Source: Bacillus sp. AZ43 (lineage in GTDB: Bacteria > Actinomycetota > Actinomycetes > Mycobacteriales > Geodermatophilaceae). Taken from it: a DNA stretch of 64,000 nucleotides. The notes under the pieces were generated by a model that saw only the letters and a list, made by a program, of their open reading frames with translations, did not search any database and was not told the DNA's origin. Below, piece by piece: positions 39,561-48,035 of this stretch. The stretch spans positions 62,001-126,000 of the forward strand of contig SPQJ01000002.1 of NCBI GenBank assembly GCA_004570425.1, in the 5' to 3' direction. Position 1 is the first letter of the stretch. Every line of letters starts with the position of its first letter. The translations under genes and the position numbers were made by a program.

Positions 39561-41204
39561 ATGAAGGTCCTCGGCATCAACGCGATCTACCACGACCCCG
39601 CGGCGGCGCTGGTCGTCGACGGCCGCATCGTGGCCGCCGCGGAGGAGGAGCGCTTCAGCCGGCGCAAGCACGGCAAGCGCCCCCTGCCGTGGAGCGCGTG
39701 GGAGCTGCCGGAGCTCTCGGCCGCCTGGTGCCTGGCGGAGGCGGGGCTCCGGCCGGAGGACCTCGACGCCGTCGCCTACTCCTTCGACCCGGCCCTCATG
39801 GGCACCCCGGAGGAGTCGGGCCTCTTCGACTCCGGCGACGTCATGCGGAAGATGTACGCCGAGAAGGCGCCCGAGTTCCTGGCGCACGCCCTGCCCGGGC
39901 TCGACCCGGCGAAGGTCCGCTACGTGAAGCACCACGTCGCGCACGCCGCATCGGCCGGGCTGGCCGCCCCGACGCAGGACAACGCCGTCCTCGTGCTCGA
40001 CGGCCGCGGCGAGGCGCACAGCCACCTCGCCGGGCGCTACGTCGACGGGCAGCTGGAGATCCTGGCCGGCCAGGCGCTCCCCCACTCGCTGGGCCTGCTC
40101 TACGAGGACCTCACCGACCACCTCGGCTTCCTGCGCAGCAGCGACGAGTTCAAGGTCATGGCGATGGCCTCCTACGGCAAGCCGCGCTTCGCCGGCGAGC
40201 TGGCCGAGCTGGTCGTCGCCACCGAGGACGGCGGCTTCCGGACGCCGAAGATCGACTTCTCCGAGTTCGCCCCCCGCCTGCGCAAGGGTGACGACTGGAC
40301 CGAGGACCACGCCGACCTCGCCGCCAGCGTGCAGCTGCGCACCGAGGAGGTGCTGATCGACCTCGCCCGCTGGCTGCACGACCGCACCGGCGAGCGCATG
40401 CTCACCCTCGCCGGTGGCGTCGCGCTCAACTGCGTGGCCAACACCCGGATCTTCGCCGAGACGCCCTTCGAGCAGGTCTGGGTGCAGCCGGCCGCCGGCG
40501 ACGCCGGCACGGCGCTGGGCAGCGCGCTGCACGTCGCCCGCGGGCTCGGCGAGACGACCGAGCCGATGCCGGGCGCGGACCTCGGGCGCGGCTGGTCGGA
40601 CGACGAGATCGAGCAGTACCTGCGGACGGCGGCGATCGAGTACGAGCGGCCGCGCGACGTCGCCGACGCCGTCGCGGAGGTGCTGGCCAACAACGGCATC
40701 GTCGCCTGGTTCCAGGGCCGCAGCGAGTACGGGCCGCGCGCGCTGGGTCACCGGTCGCTGCTCGCCCACCCCGGCTACGAGGCCAACCTCGAGCGCATGA
40801 ACGACGTGAAGGGCCGGGAGCAGTTCCGCCCGGTGGCGCCGATGGTGCTCGCCGAGCGGGCGGCGGAGATCTTCAGCCGCGGCCCCATCCCCTCGCGCTA
40901 CATGCTCTTCGTCCACGACGTCGCCCCGGAGTGGAAGGACCGCATCCCGACGGTCACCCACGTCGACGGGACGGCGCGCATCCAGACCGTCGACCGCGCG
41001 GAGGAGCCGCTCGTCGCCCGCATGCTGGAGTGCTTCGAGCGGCGCACCGGCCTGCCCGTGGTGGTGAACACCAGCCTGAACACCGCCGGCCGCCCCATGG
41101 TCGACGACCCGCGCGACGCCCTGGAGTGCTTCGGGTCCGCCCCGGTGGACCTGCTCGCGATCGGGCCGTTCGTCGTCCGCCGTCGCCGGTCGACGCTCGG
41201 CTGA
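39561..41204 (+). CDS. Carbamoyltransferase (NodU/CmcH family)
   Basis: 547 aa. N-terminal ASKHA-type domain: VLGINAIYHDPAAALVVDG, EEERFSRRKHGK, HHVAHAASAG and VLDGRGE; then LAGGVALNCVANTRI and the C-terminal carbamoyltransferase domain GRSEYGPRALGHRSLLA, REQFRPVAPMVL, LPVVVNTSLNTAGRPMVDDP. It uses carbamoyl phosphate and ATP to carbamoylate a hydroxyl group, as on antibiotics or Nod factors. No biosynthetic partner or glycosyltransferase is nearby. ATG 39561 is five bases after AAGGAG. Confidence 0.9.
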   Translation: MKVLGINAIYHDPAAALVVDGRIVAAAEEERFSRRKHGKRPLPWSAWELPELSAAWCLAEAGLRPEDLDAVAYSFDPALMGTPEESGLFDSGDVMRKMYAEKAPEFLAHALPGLDPAKVRYVKHHVAHAASAGLAAPTQDNAVLVLDGRGEAHSHLAGRYVDGQLEILAGQALPHSLGLLYEDLTDHLGFLRSSDEFKVMAMASYGKPRFAGELAELVVATEDGGFRTPKIDFSEFAPRLRKGDDWTEDHADLAASVQLRTEEVLIDLARWLHDRTGERMLTLAGGVALNCVANTRIFAETPFEQVWVQPAAGDAGTALGSALHVARGLGETTEPMPGADLGRGWSDDEIEQYLRTAAIEYERPRDVADAVAEVLANNGIVAWFQGRSEYGPRALGHRSLLAHPGYEANLERMNDVKGREQFRPVAPMVLAERAAEIFSRGPIPSRYMLFVHDVAPEWKDRIPTVTHVDGTARIQTVDRAEEPLVARMLECFERRTGLPVVVNTSLNTAGRPMVDDPRDALECFGSAPVDLLAIGPFVVRRRRSTLG

Positions 41205-41235
41205 ACGGCGGCGCCACCCGAGGTGACGGTTCGGC

Positions 41236-41289
41236 AACGGTGGTCGCCCAGGCGGGTGACCACCGTTACCCCTGGTCTTCCGCGGGTAC
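41236..41289 (+). promoter_or_regulatory. Inverted repeat and possible SigB/SigF-type promoter before the DUF4383 gene
   Basis: AACGGTGGTC (41236-41245) and GACCACCGTT (41258-41267) pair perfectly around 12 bases and may end the carbamoyltransferase transcript. GTTA (41265-41268), 15 bases, GGGTAC (41284-41289) resembles the actinobacterial stress-sigma pattern GTTT-N15-GGGTAT, 55 bp before the next ATG. Confidence 0.4.
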
Positions 41290-41344
41290 AGGCCCCCCAG
41301 CACCCGTCAAAGAACTGGCGGGCACACCCTTCTGGGAGGACACC

Positions 41345-41782
41345 ATGGCCGCAACCGCGGGCAACAACGCAGCAGGCCGGGGCAAGACGGTGCCGGAGAT
41401 CCTGGCACTGGCATTCGGGGCCATCTACCTGCTGGTCGGGATCGTCGGCTTCTTCGTCACCGGATTCGACGACTTCTTCGCCCACGACACCAACGAGACG
41501 CTGCTCGGCTTCGAGATCAACGGCATGCACAACGTCGTGCACATCGTGATCGGCCTCGCCGGGCTGCTGCTGGGCCGGACGCTGTCCGGTGCCCGCACCT
41601 ACGGCTGGCTGCTCGCCGTCGGCTACGGCGCGGCCTTCGTCTACGGCCTCATCGCCATGGGCGAGACCTGGGACTTCCTCAGCATCAACACCGCGGACAA
41701 CGTCCTGCACATCGCCACCGCCGTCGTCGGCCTGGTGATCGCGCTCATGCCGGTCCGCAACGCGGTGGACAGCCGCCACTGA
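41345..41782 (+). CDS. DUF4383 four-helix membrane protein
   Basis: 145 aa. Four helices, with [41 protein letters not shown] and [20 protein letters not shown]. The paired NxxHxxxG motifs in helices 2 and 4 are the family hallmark. Function unknown; often in stress regulons. GGGAGG lies five bases before ATG. Confidence 0.85.
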   Translation: MAATAGNNAAGRGKTVPEILALAFGAIYLLVGIVGFFVTGFDDFFAHDTNETLLGFEINGMHNVVHIVIGLAGLLLGRTLSGARTYGWLLAVGYGAAFVYGLIAMGETWDFLSINTADNVLHIATAVVGLVIALMPVRNAVDSRH

Positions 41783-41894
41783 CCGCACGGCCCACGAGCC
41801 GGGCGTCGTCGTTCCCCCCGGGACGGCGGCGCCCGGCTCGCGTCGTCCCGGGGGCCGTCGCATCCCCGGGTGCGACGGCCGTCACGTCCGGCGC

Positions 41895-41900
41895 TACGTT
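41895..41900 (+). promoter_or_regulatory. Probable -10 of leaderless acyl-CoA dehydrogenase mRNA
   Basis: TACGTT ends six bases before ATG 41907; TGCGAC at 41871-41876 could be a -35 with 18-base spacing. No Shine-Dalgarno is present. Confidence 0.5.
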
Positions 41901-41906
41901 CCAGGC

Positions 41907-43118
41907 ATGGACTTCGCTCTCTCCGCCAAGGCCGAGGACGTCTGCGCGCGTGCGTGGGACTTCATGCGCGAGCACGTGTTCCCCGCCGAGCCCGTGTACG
42001 ACCAGTGGCGGGCCGAGCGCGGCCACGACAACCACGAGCACCCCCCGGTGCTGGAGGAGCTGAAGGCCGAGGCGCGCAAGCGCGGCCTGTGGAACCTCTT
42101 CCACCACGAGCTCGGCGGCCTGTCGAATCTCGAGTACGCCTCGGTCGCGGAGATCACCGGCTGGTCGCCGACGATCGCCCCCGAGGCCATGAACGTGGGC
42201 GCGCCCGACACGGGCAACATGGAGACGCTCATGCTCTTCGGCACCGACGAGCAGAAGCGCCGCTGGCTCGACCCGCTGCTGGAGGGCGAGATCCGCTCCG
42301 GGTTCGCCATGACCGAGCCCGACGTCGCCAGCTCCGACGCCCGCAACATCCAGACCTCGATCGTCCGCGACGGCGACGAGTACGTGATCAACGGCCGCAA
42401 GTGGTGGACGTCGGGCGCCGCCGACGAGCGTTGCCAGATCTTCATCGTCATGGGCAAGACCGACCCCGACGGCCCGCCGCACCGCCAGCAGTCGATGGTC
42501 CTGGTCCCGCGCGACACCCCGGGCCTGGAGATCATCCGGCACCTGCCGGTGTTCGGGTACCAGGACCAGCACGGCCACTCGGAGCTGCGCTTCACCGACG
42601 TCCGGGTGCCGGTGACCAACATCCTGGCCGGCGAGGGCGACGGCTTCATGATCGCCCAGGCCCGGCTGGGTCCCGGCCGCATCCACCACTGCATGCGCGC
42701 CATCGGCATGGCCGAGCGGGCGCTGGCCCTCATGGTGGAGCGGACGAAGAACCGGGTGGCCTTCGGCCGCCCGCTGGCCGACCAGGGCACCGTGCGCGAG
42801 GCGATCGCCCTGTCGCGCATCGAGATCGACCAGGCGCGGCTGTACGTGCTCAAGACCGCCGACCTGATCGACAAGTACGGGGCGAAGGGCGCGAAGACGG
42901 AGATCTCGGCGATCAAGGTCGCCGCGCCCAAGGTGGCGCTCGACGTCATCGACCGCGCGATCCAGGTGCACGGCGGCGCCGGCGTCAGCAACGACACGGT
43001 GCTGGCCCGCTTCTACGCCAGCGCCCGGACGCTCCGCATCGTCGACGGGCCCGACGCGGTGCACATCCGCGGGGTGGCCAAGGAGGAGCTGGCCCGGGAG
43101 CGTCCCTACACCGGCTGA
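41907..43118 (+). CDS. Acyl-CoA dehydrogenase (ACAD10/11-like)
   Basis: 403 aa, FAD enzyme that desaturates acyl-CoA thioesters. N-terminal [64 protein letters not shown], and C-terminal [35 protein letters not shown]. This matches the branch linked to 2-methyl-branched or 4-hydroxy-acyl-CoA substrates; substrate is not certain. Not in an operon with other beta-oxidation genes. Confidence 0.9.
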   Translation: MDFALSAKAEDVCARAWDFMREHVFPAEPVYDQWRAERGHDNHEHPPVLEELKAEARKRGLWNLFHHELGGLSNLEYASVAEITGWSPTIAPEAMNVGAPDTGNMETLMLFGTDEQKRRWLDPLLEGEIRSGFAMTEPDVASSDARNIQTSIVRDGDEYVINGRKWWTSGAADERCQIFIVMGKTDPDGPPHRQQSMVLVPRDTPGLEIIRHLPVFGYQDQHGHSELRFTDVRVPVTNILAGEGDGFMIAQARLGPGRIHHCMRAIGMAERALALMVERTKNRVAFGRPLADQGTVREAIALSRIEIDQARLYVLKTADLIDKYGAKGAKTEISAIKVAAPKVALDVIDRAIQVHGGAGVSNDTVLARFYASARTLRIVDGPDAVHIRGVAKEELARERPYTG

Positions 43119-43144
43119 CGGATGTCGTAGCCCTGCGGCACGGT

Positions 43145-43525
43145 GTGCCCGTGCCCAGGGACGACGCCGCCGTCGACGCGCTGCTCCGCGACCACACCGA
43201 CGCCGTCGCCGCGACGGCGCGGCGGCTGCGGGCCGTCGTGCTCGACGCCCACCCCCAGCTCGCCGAACGCGTGCGGACCGGCTGGCACTCGGTGAACTAC
43301 CGGGACCCGGACGCCGGCTTCGTCTGCGCGCTCTTCCCCGGAGCCGACCGGGTGCAGCTGGTGTTCGAGCACGGTGCCCGGCTGCCCGACCCCCGGGGGC
43401 TGCTCACGGGTACCGGTCGCCAGGTCCGCATGCTGGTCCACGCGGCGCCGGAGGACGTCGACCCCGGCGTCGTCACCGGGTTCCTCGACCTCGCCGTCGA
43501 CCTCGGTGCCGCCCGCCGGCGGTGA
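43145..43525 (+). CDS. DUF1801-like protein
   Basis: 126 aa. DALLRDHTDAVAATARRLRAVVLDAHPQLAERVRTGWHSVNYRDPDAGFVCALFPGADRVQLVFEHGARLPDP pattern resembles YdhG/DUF1801 (iron-chaperone frataxin-like fold). GTG 43145 chosen; GTG 43151 is also possible. 26 bp after the acyl-CoA dehydrogenase. Confidence 0.7.
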   Translation: MPVPRDDAAVDALLRDHTDAVAATARRLRAVVLDAHPQLAERVRTGWHSVNYRDPDAGFVCALFPGADRVQLVFEHGARLPDPRGLLTGTGRQVRMLVHAAPEDVDPGVVTGFLDLAVDLGAARRR

Positions 43526-43534
43526 GCGGCCGGC

Positions 43535-43735
43535 TCAGGGGGCGATGCTGCCGCCGAAGCCCCCTGCAGCCAGTTTCGCCATGAGCTGCGTCCGGTCCAG
43601 GCCGACGCCGTCGAGCGCGTCGGCGTCCCGGTCGGTGTCGATCTCCTCGGGCAGCGCGCCCTCGACCTTGTCGGCCGTGTCGTTGTCGCCCTCCGTGCGC
43701 AGCACGCGCACCAGTTCGTCCCTGTCCAGCTTCAC
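43535..43735 (-). CDS. Small acidic hypothetical protein
   Basis: 66 aa, acidic, two helices predicted from KLDRDELVRVLRTEGDNDTADKVEGALP and LDRTQLMAKLAAGGFGGSI. No family recognised beyond short conserved actinobacterial proteins. GTG 43735 follows GGAGG by four bases; a start at 43750 would add five residues without a better site. Confidence 0.6.
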   Translation of the reverse strand: MKLDRDELVRVLRTEGDNDTADKVEGALPEEIDTDRDADALDGVGLDRTQLMAKLAAGGFGGSIAP

Positions 43736-43888
43736 CGGTCCTCCGTCCACCGCCCCGCGGGCGTCGACGCGAGTGTGGGACGGCCCACATCGGCGCGCAA
43801 CGGCGGCGGGAGATCACGATCCGGTCACGACGGCGTTCGCGGGGCCGGCCGCCTGGCGTCATAGGGGTGTGACCACGGGGGGCCGCCG

Positions 43889-44395
43889 GTGAGGGCGGAG
43901 GACGAGGCCGCGTTCGAGGAGTTCGTCGACGTCCGGTCGGGCGACCTGCTGCGCACCGCCGTCCTGCTGACCCGCGACCGAGGCCACGCCGAGGACCTGC
44001 TCCAGACGGCACTCGTGAAGGCCTACCGCCGGTGGGACCGGATCGAGGGGGACCCGTACCCGTACGTCCGCCGGGTCCTCGTCACCAGCGCCGCCAGCTG
44101 GCGGCGGCTGCGCAGCACCCAGGAGATCGTCGCGATGCCCGCCCATGACCCCGGCGGGCCCGACGACACCGCCGCCGTCGACGAGCGGGAGCGGATGGCC
44201 GCCGCGCTGGCCACCCTGCCGCCGCGCATGCGAGCGGTCCTCGTCCTCCGCTACACCGAGGACCTCAGCGAAGCGGCCACCGCCGAGCTCCTCGGCTGCT
44301 CGGTGCACACGGTCCGCAGCCAGACCGTGCGCGGCCTGGCCCGCCTCCGCGTCGTCCTCGGCGCGGTCGCGACGTCCGTTCTCGAGGAGTGCTGA
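43889..44395 (+). CDS. SigE-family RNA polymerase ECF sigma factor
   Basis: 168 aa. Region 2: FEEFVDVRSGDLLRTAVLLTRDRGHAEDLLQTALVKAYRRWDRI. Region 4: LATLPPRMRAVLVLRYTEDLSEAATAELLGCSVHTVRSQTVRGLARLR. This belongs to the large actinobacterial SigE-like ECF group. GTG 43889. It overlaps the next gene by one base (TGATG), so the neighbour is its probable membrane partner. Confidence 0.9.
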   Translation: MRAEDEAAFEEFVDVRSGDLLRTAVLLTRDRGHAEDLLQTALVKAYRRWDRIEGDPYPYVRRVLVTSAASWRRLRSTQEIVAMPAHDPGGPDDTAAVDERERMAAALATLPPRMRAVLVLRYTEDLSEAATAELLGCSVHTVRSQTVRGLARLRVVLGAVATSVLEEC

Positions 44396-45783
44396 TGATC
44401 TCCGACACCGACCTCGAGGCCGGCCTGCGCGACCTCCGCACCCGGGCCGACGAGATCCCCCCTCCCCCGGCCGGTCTGGCCGAGCTCACCCGTGCGCGGT
44501 ACCGGGCCCAGCGGCGGTCCCGGGCGGCCTGGGCGGCCGGCGGCCTGGTCGCCGCCCTCGTCCTCGTGGGCGTCCCCGTGGCCGCGTCCATGCTGGCGGT
44601 GGATTCCGACCGCGGCCAGGCGGCGTCCGAGCGCACGGTCGTCCCGTCGCCTTCCGAGGGCCTGTACGCGCTGCCCACCCGCGGCTCGCTGGCCGACGAC
44701 CAGGAGTGGCTGGCCGGCATCACCGCCCGGGACTGGCAGCCCGTGACCGACGGGGCCACCCCGCCGGGCGGCGAGCTGCCCGATCCGGCCGTGGACACCC
44801 GCCGGGTCGCCTTCGCCGGCGACGTGTACAGCGGCCGGGTGGCCCTGGTCCTCGGGCTGGACGACGGCCGCCTCGGCTACGCCTGGTTCACCGGTCCCGA
44901 GGGCGCCGACGCGGCGGAGATGGAGCCGGCGTCCGATCCGTCGACGATCGGGCCCGACGCCGCCCTGGCGCTGCTCGACGCCCCTGCCCCCGGTGCGTCG
45001 GAGACGCTGGTGGTGGTCGCCCACGACGGCGACCGGGTCGACCTCGGGCTGACGGTGGTGGAGGCCTCGGGGAAGCTGCGCGCCGACCGGTTCGACCTCC
45101 CGGTCGAGGACGGCGTCGCGGTGGTCGAGGCCGAGCTCCCCGAGGTCCTCTGGAGCTGGCAGGACGTGCGGGTCCACCGCTCCGCGGGCGGCACACGGGC
45201 GTTCCAGCTCGTCGACAGCGCACGACTCCGGGGCGGCGCCGGTCCCGTCGCGTCCCCGGGCGACGTCGCCGCCGCGGACCCGCGAGGGCTCGTCGGCGGG
45301 ATCGCGCCGGAGATCACGCGGAGCATCGTCGCCGACCAGCTCGCCGGCTACGGCCTGTCGGCCGAGCAGGCGGCCCCCACGCTGCTGGCGGCCGCACCCG
45401 TGGACGCGAAGGGCCGGTACGGCGAGCTGTACGGCATGACCCACCCCTCGGGGGCCACCAGCACGTGGGTGGTCGTCGGCCACTACCAGCACCCGCAGGA
45501 GGGCGCGGAGATCTACGACCTCCCCCCTGCGCCCGCCGGCACGGGGCTGCTGGACCGGGCGATCGCCGTGCCCGTCCGGAGCACGATGCTGGTCAGCGCA
45601 CCCGGCGCCGGCGTCCGTGCCGAGCTGCTCGGCGCCGCCGGCGAGGTGCTCGGCACCGTGCCCCTCGCCCGGGGGACCGGGGCCGTTCCCCTGACCGGTG
45701 TCGCGGCCACGGTGACCGTGCGGGTCCTCGACGCCGACGGCGAGGTGGTGGCGGAGGCGCCGGTCACCCGGCTCGGGAAGTGA
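44395..45783 (+). CDS. Membrane-anchored partner protein of the sigma factor (putative anti-sigma function)
   Basis: 462 aa. Cytosolic N-terminus of about 45 residues (ISDTDLEAGLRDLRTRADEIP), one helix (about 46-68, WAAGGLVAALVLVGVPVAASML), then a 390-residue exterior part with beta-rich repeats and no family I know. No zinc anti-sigma HxxxCxxC motif is visible. Position directly after a SigE-family sigma gene suggests it regulates it; this is inference. ATG 44395 follows GAGGAG. Confidence 0.7.
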   Translation: MISDTDLEAGLRDLRTRADEIPPPPAGLAELTRARYRAQRRSRAAWAAGGLVAALVLVGVPVAASMLAVDSDRGQAASERTVVPSPSEGLYALPTRGSLADDQEWLAGITARDWQPVTDGATPPGGELPDPAVDTRRVAFAGDVYSGRVALVLGLDDGRLGYAWFTGPEGADAAEMEPASDPSTIGPDAALALLDAPAPGASETLVVVAHDGDRVDLGLTVVEASGKLRADRFDLPVEDGVAVVEAELPEVLWSWQDVRVHRSAGGTRAFQLVDSARLRGGAGPVASPGDVAAADPRGLVGGIAPEITRSIVADQLAGYGLSAEQAAPTLLAAAPVDAKGRYGELYGMTHPSGATSTWVVVGHYQHPQEGAEIYDLPPAPAGTGLLDRAIAVPVRSTMLVSAPGAGVRAELLGAAGEVLGTVPLARGTGAVPLTGVAATVTVRVLDADGEVVAEAPVTRLGK

Positions 45784-45787
45784 CCGC

Positions 45788-45991
45788 TCAGGCCCGCCCC
45801 GACCGGCGCACCAGGAAGCCGCCGACGCCGACCAGGGCGGCGCCGAGCACCAGCTGACCGATGCCCACGCCGACGCGGTCGCCGGCGAACCAGGTGACCG
45901 ACGAGACGAGCAGGACCAGGGCGATGCCGAGGACGAGCAGGCCGACCAGGCGCTCGCGGGGGGCCTTCGGGGAGGGCACGGGCGCGGACAT
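45788..45991 (-). CDS. Small two-helix membrane protein
   Basis: 67 aa. Helices LVGLLVLGIALVLLVSSVTWFAG and VGIGQLVLGAALVGVGGFLV separated by a short loop; basic end RRSGRA. Unknown function. Its end is four bases from the convergent gene. ATG 45991 chosen over GTG 46000. Confidence 0.65.
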   Translation of the reverse strand: MSAPVPSPKAPRERLVGLLVLGIALVLLVSSVTWFAGDRVGVGIGQLVLGAALVGVGGFLVRRSGRA

Positions 45992-46012
45992 GGGGCCCAC
46001 CCTGCCAGCCGC

Positions 46013-46537
46013 TCAGAGCCGGTGGACCAGCAGGATCTCCTCGCGGTCGTCACCCGGGGCGACGCGGATGGCACCCGGCACCCGGCCCACCTCCGTGTAG
46101 CCGAGCCGACGGTAGAAGGCGTCGACGCCGGTGCCGCCGCGCGCGCCGAGGTGGAGGAACTCCTTCCCCCGTGCCCGCGCGATGTCGTGGACGCCGTGCA
46201 TCAGCACCCGGCCCAGCCCACGGCCCTGGTGGTCGGGATGGACCTGCACCCGCAGCACCGTGACCCAGTGCCGGCGCAGCGGGCTGGACGAGCCGCCGAG
46301 GACGGCGAACCCGGCGGTCGCGCCGTCCACGGTCAGCAGCGCCAGCACGTCGCGGCCCGACCGGATGCCCTCGAGCTGCCGGTCGAGCACCGGGGCGACG
46401 TCCTCCCGCGTGACCGGGGGCACGAAGCCGACCGCGCCGCCGGCGTTGGTGACGTCGGTCCAGCAGGCCAGGAGATCCGCGCGGAGGGCGTCGTCCACGT
46501 CGTTCACGGCACGGACCTCGACACCCACGCCCTCCAT
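46013..46537 (-). CDS. GNAT-family N-acetyltransferase
   Basis: 174 aa. Acetyl-CoA motif VLRVQVHPDHQGRGLGRVLMHGVHDIARARG and C-terminal GVDAFYRRLGYTEVGRVPGAIR. Substrate unknown. ATG 46537 or GTG 46528; both sit in GGAGG-rich sequence, so the exact start is uncertain. Confidence 0.82.
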   Translation of the reverse strand: MEGVGVEVRAVNDVDDALRADLLACWTDVTNAGGAVGFVPPVTREDVAPVLDRQLEGIRSGRDVLALLTVDGATAGFAVLGGSSSPLRRHWVTVLRVQVHPDHQGRGLGRVLMHGVHDIARARGKEFLHLGARGGTGVDAFYRRLGYTEVGRVPGAIRVAPGDDREEILLVHRL

Positions 46538-46597
46538 CCTCCCGCGCCGCGTGGGGCGACCGCGCACGGCCTCCTGTCGGGCGGGCGCGAACGGCTC

Positions 46598-46603
46598 TAG
46601 CGT
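46598..46603 (+). promoter_or_regulatory. Probable -10 of leaderless nuclease mRNA
   Basis: TAGCGT ends six bases before ATG 46610; CTGTCG (46574-46579) could be a -35. No Shine-Dalgarno. Confidence 0.45.
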
Positions 46604-46609
46604 TCCGCC

Positions 46610-47470
46610 ATGAACCCGCTGCCGACGGCGCGCGAGCTGGACGACCGGGCGGGCTACGACCCCGCCTTCCTCGGCCCGGACGTGCCGATGCCGACGCTCG
46701 CCTCCGCCGTGGTCACGGTGCTGCTGCGCTACCTGCACTACAGCGTCCTGTTCCGCCCGGACCGGCGCTTCGCCGCGGTGACCGCCGTCGACGTCGACGG
46801 CGCCCGGCTCGCGCAGGTCGATCGCACCGACGACTGGCGGCTCGACCCCCGGCTCGCCGCCGAGCTGCAGGCCGGGCCGCCCGTGTACGCCCACAACGAC
46901 CTCGACCGCGGGCACCTCGTCATGCGGGCGTCGTCCACGTGGGGCAGGACGGAGGAGGAGGCCCGGCTGGCCGAGGCCGACACGTTCTTCTTCACGAACG
47001 CGGCTCCGCAGGACAAGCGGTTCAACCAGGGGCGCGAGCTGTGGCTCGGCCTGGAGGACCACCTGCAGGACCACGCCGCGGCGCACGACCGGAAGCTGGC
47101 CGTGTTCGCCGGTCCGGTGCTCGACCCGTCCGACCCGCCGTACCGGGGGATCCAGGTGCCGCTGCGGTTCTGGAAGGTGGTCGCGTTCGTCCAGGACGGC
47201 GCGCTGGCCGCGACCGGCTACCTGCTGGACCAGACGCCGCTCGTCGGCGACCTCGAGGCGGCCGCGGCGGGCGAGGCGCCGCCGCTGGGCCCGTTCCGGA
47301 CCTTCCAGGTGCCCGTCGCGGACATCGCGGCCCTGACCGGCGTCGATCTCGACCAGCTCGCCGGCGTCGACCTGCTGCGGCCCGTGGGTCCCGCGGAGGC
47401 GCCGCCGCCGGGCCGGCCGTCGGGCCGCTGGCTGGAGCTCCGGTCCCTGGACGACGTCGTCCTCGGCTGA
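46610..47470 (+). CDS. NucA-type DNA/RNA non-specific endonuclease without signal peptide
   Basis: 286 aa. Beta-beta-alpha-Me nuclease: the catalytic DRGHL (residues 99-103, in NDLDRGHLVMR), then FFFTNAAPQDKRFNQG carrying the metal-binding Asn, and ELWLGLEDHLQDHA. Family members cut DNA and RNA and are usually secreted or mitochondrial; here the N-terminus (NPLPTARELDDRAGYD) shows no signal or anchor, so the enzyme looks cytosolic. No inhibitor gene is recognisable beside it. Confidence 0.85.
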   Translation: MNPLPTARELDDRAGYDPAFLGPDVPMPTLASAVVTVLLRYLHYSVLFRPDRRFAAVTAVDVDGARLAQVDRTDDWRLDPRLAAELQAGPPVYAHNDLDRGHLVMRASSTWGRTEEEARLAEADTFFFTNAAPQDKRFNQGRELWLGLEDHLQDHAAAHDRKLAVFAGPVLDPSDPPYRGIQVPLRFWKVVAFVQDGALAATGYLLDQTPLVGDLEAAAAGEAPPLGPFRTFQVPVADIAALTGVDLDQLAGVDLLRPVGPAEAPPPGRPSGRWLELRSLDDVVLG

Positions 47471-47512
47471 AAACCGGCTGCGCGCGGGCGACCGGACGGA
47501 GAGACTCCGCCG

Positions 47513-48034
47513 GTGCACGTCCGCCGCGAACGCCCCACCGACCACGAGGCCGTCCGCGCCCTGCACCGGGCGGCCTTCGGGCCGGTGGCCGCCGGGCGCG
47601 GCGCCGCGCTCGTCGAGGACCGGCTGACCGACGAGCTGCGCGAGGACGCCGGGTTCCTCCCGCACCTGTCGCTGGTCGCCGTCGACTCCGACGCGGTCGT
47701 CGGCCACGTGCTGGCCACCCGGGGGTGGGTCGAGCCGCTCGGCGTCCCGGCGCTGGGCCTGGGGCCGCTGGGCGTGCTGCCCGCGCGGCAGGGGAGCGGC
47801 GCGGGCAGCGCACTGGTGCACGCGCTGCTCGCCGTCGCGGAGGCGTGCGGGGAGCGCGTGGCCGCGTTGCTCGGCGACCCGGCCTACTACCGGCGGTTCG
47901 ACTTCCGGCCGGCCGCGGAGCTGGGCATCTCCGCACCCGACCCGGCGTGGGGCGGGTACTTCCAGGCACGCGTGCTCACCGGGGCCCCGGTGCGGGGCAC
48001 GTTCCGCTACGCCGCCCCGTTCGAGCGGCTCTGA
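47513..48034 (+). CDS. GNAT-family N-acetyltransferase (YhbS-like)
   Basis: 173 aa. RRERPTDHEAVRALHRAAFG, LGLGPLGVLPARQGSGAGSALVHALLAVAEACGERVAALLGDPAYYRRFDFRPA is the YhbS pattern. GTG 47513 follows GGAGAGACT at some distance. Ends one base from the convergent LCP gene. Confidence 0.85.
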   Translation: MHVRRERPTDHEAVRALHRAAFGPVAAGRGAALVEDRLTDELREDAGFLPHLSLVAVDSDAVVGHVLATRGWVEPLGVPALGLGPLGVLPARQGSGAGSALVHALLAVAEACGERVAALLGDPAYYRRFDFRPAAELGISAPDPAWGGYFQARVLTGAPVRGTFRYAAPFERL

Positions 48035-48035
48035 G

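Noticed and set aside
41236-41267. Inverted repeat as a certain carbamoyltransferase terminator
   Set aside because: No T-tract, and the right arm overlaps a possible stress promoter for the next gene, so it is recorded only as a mixed regulatory site.
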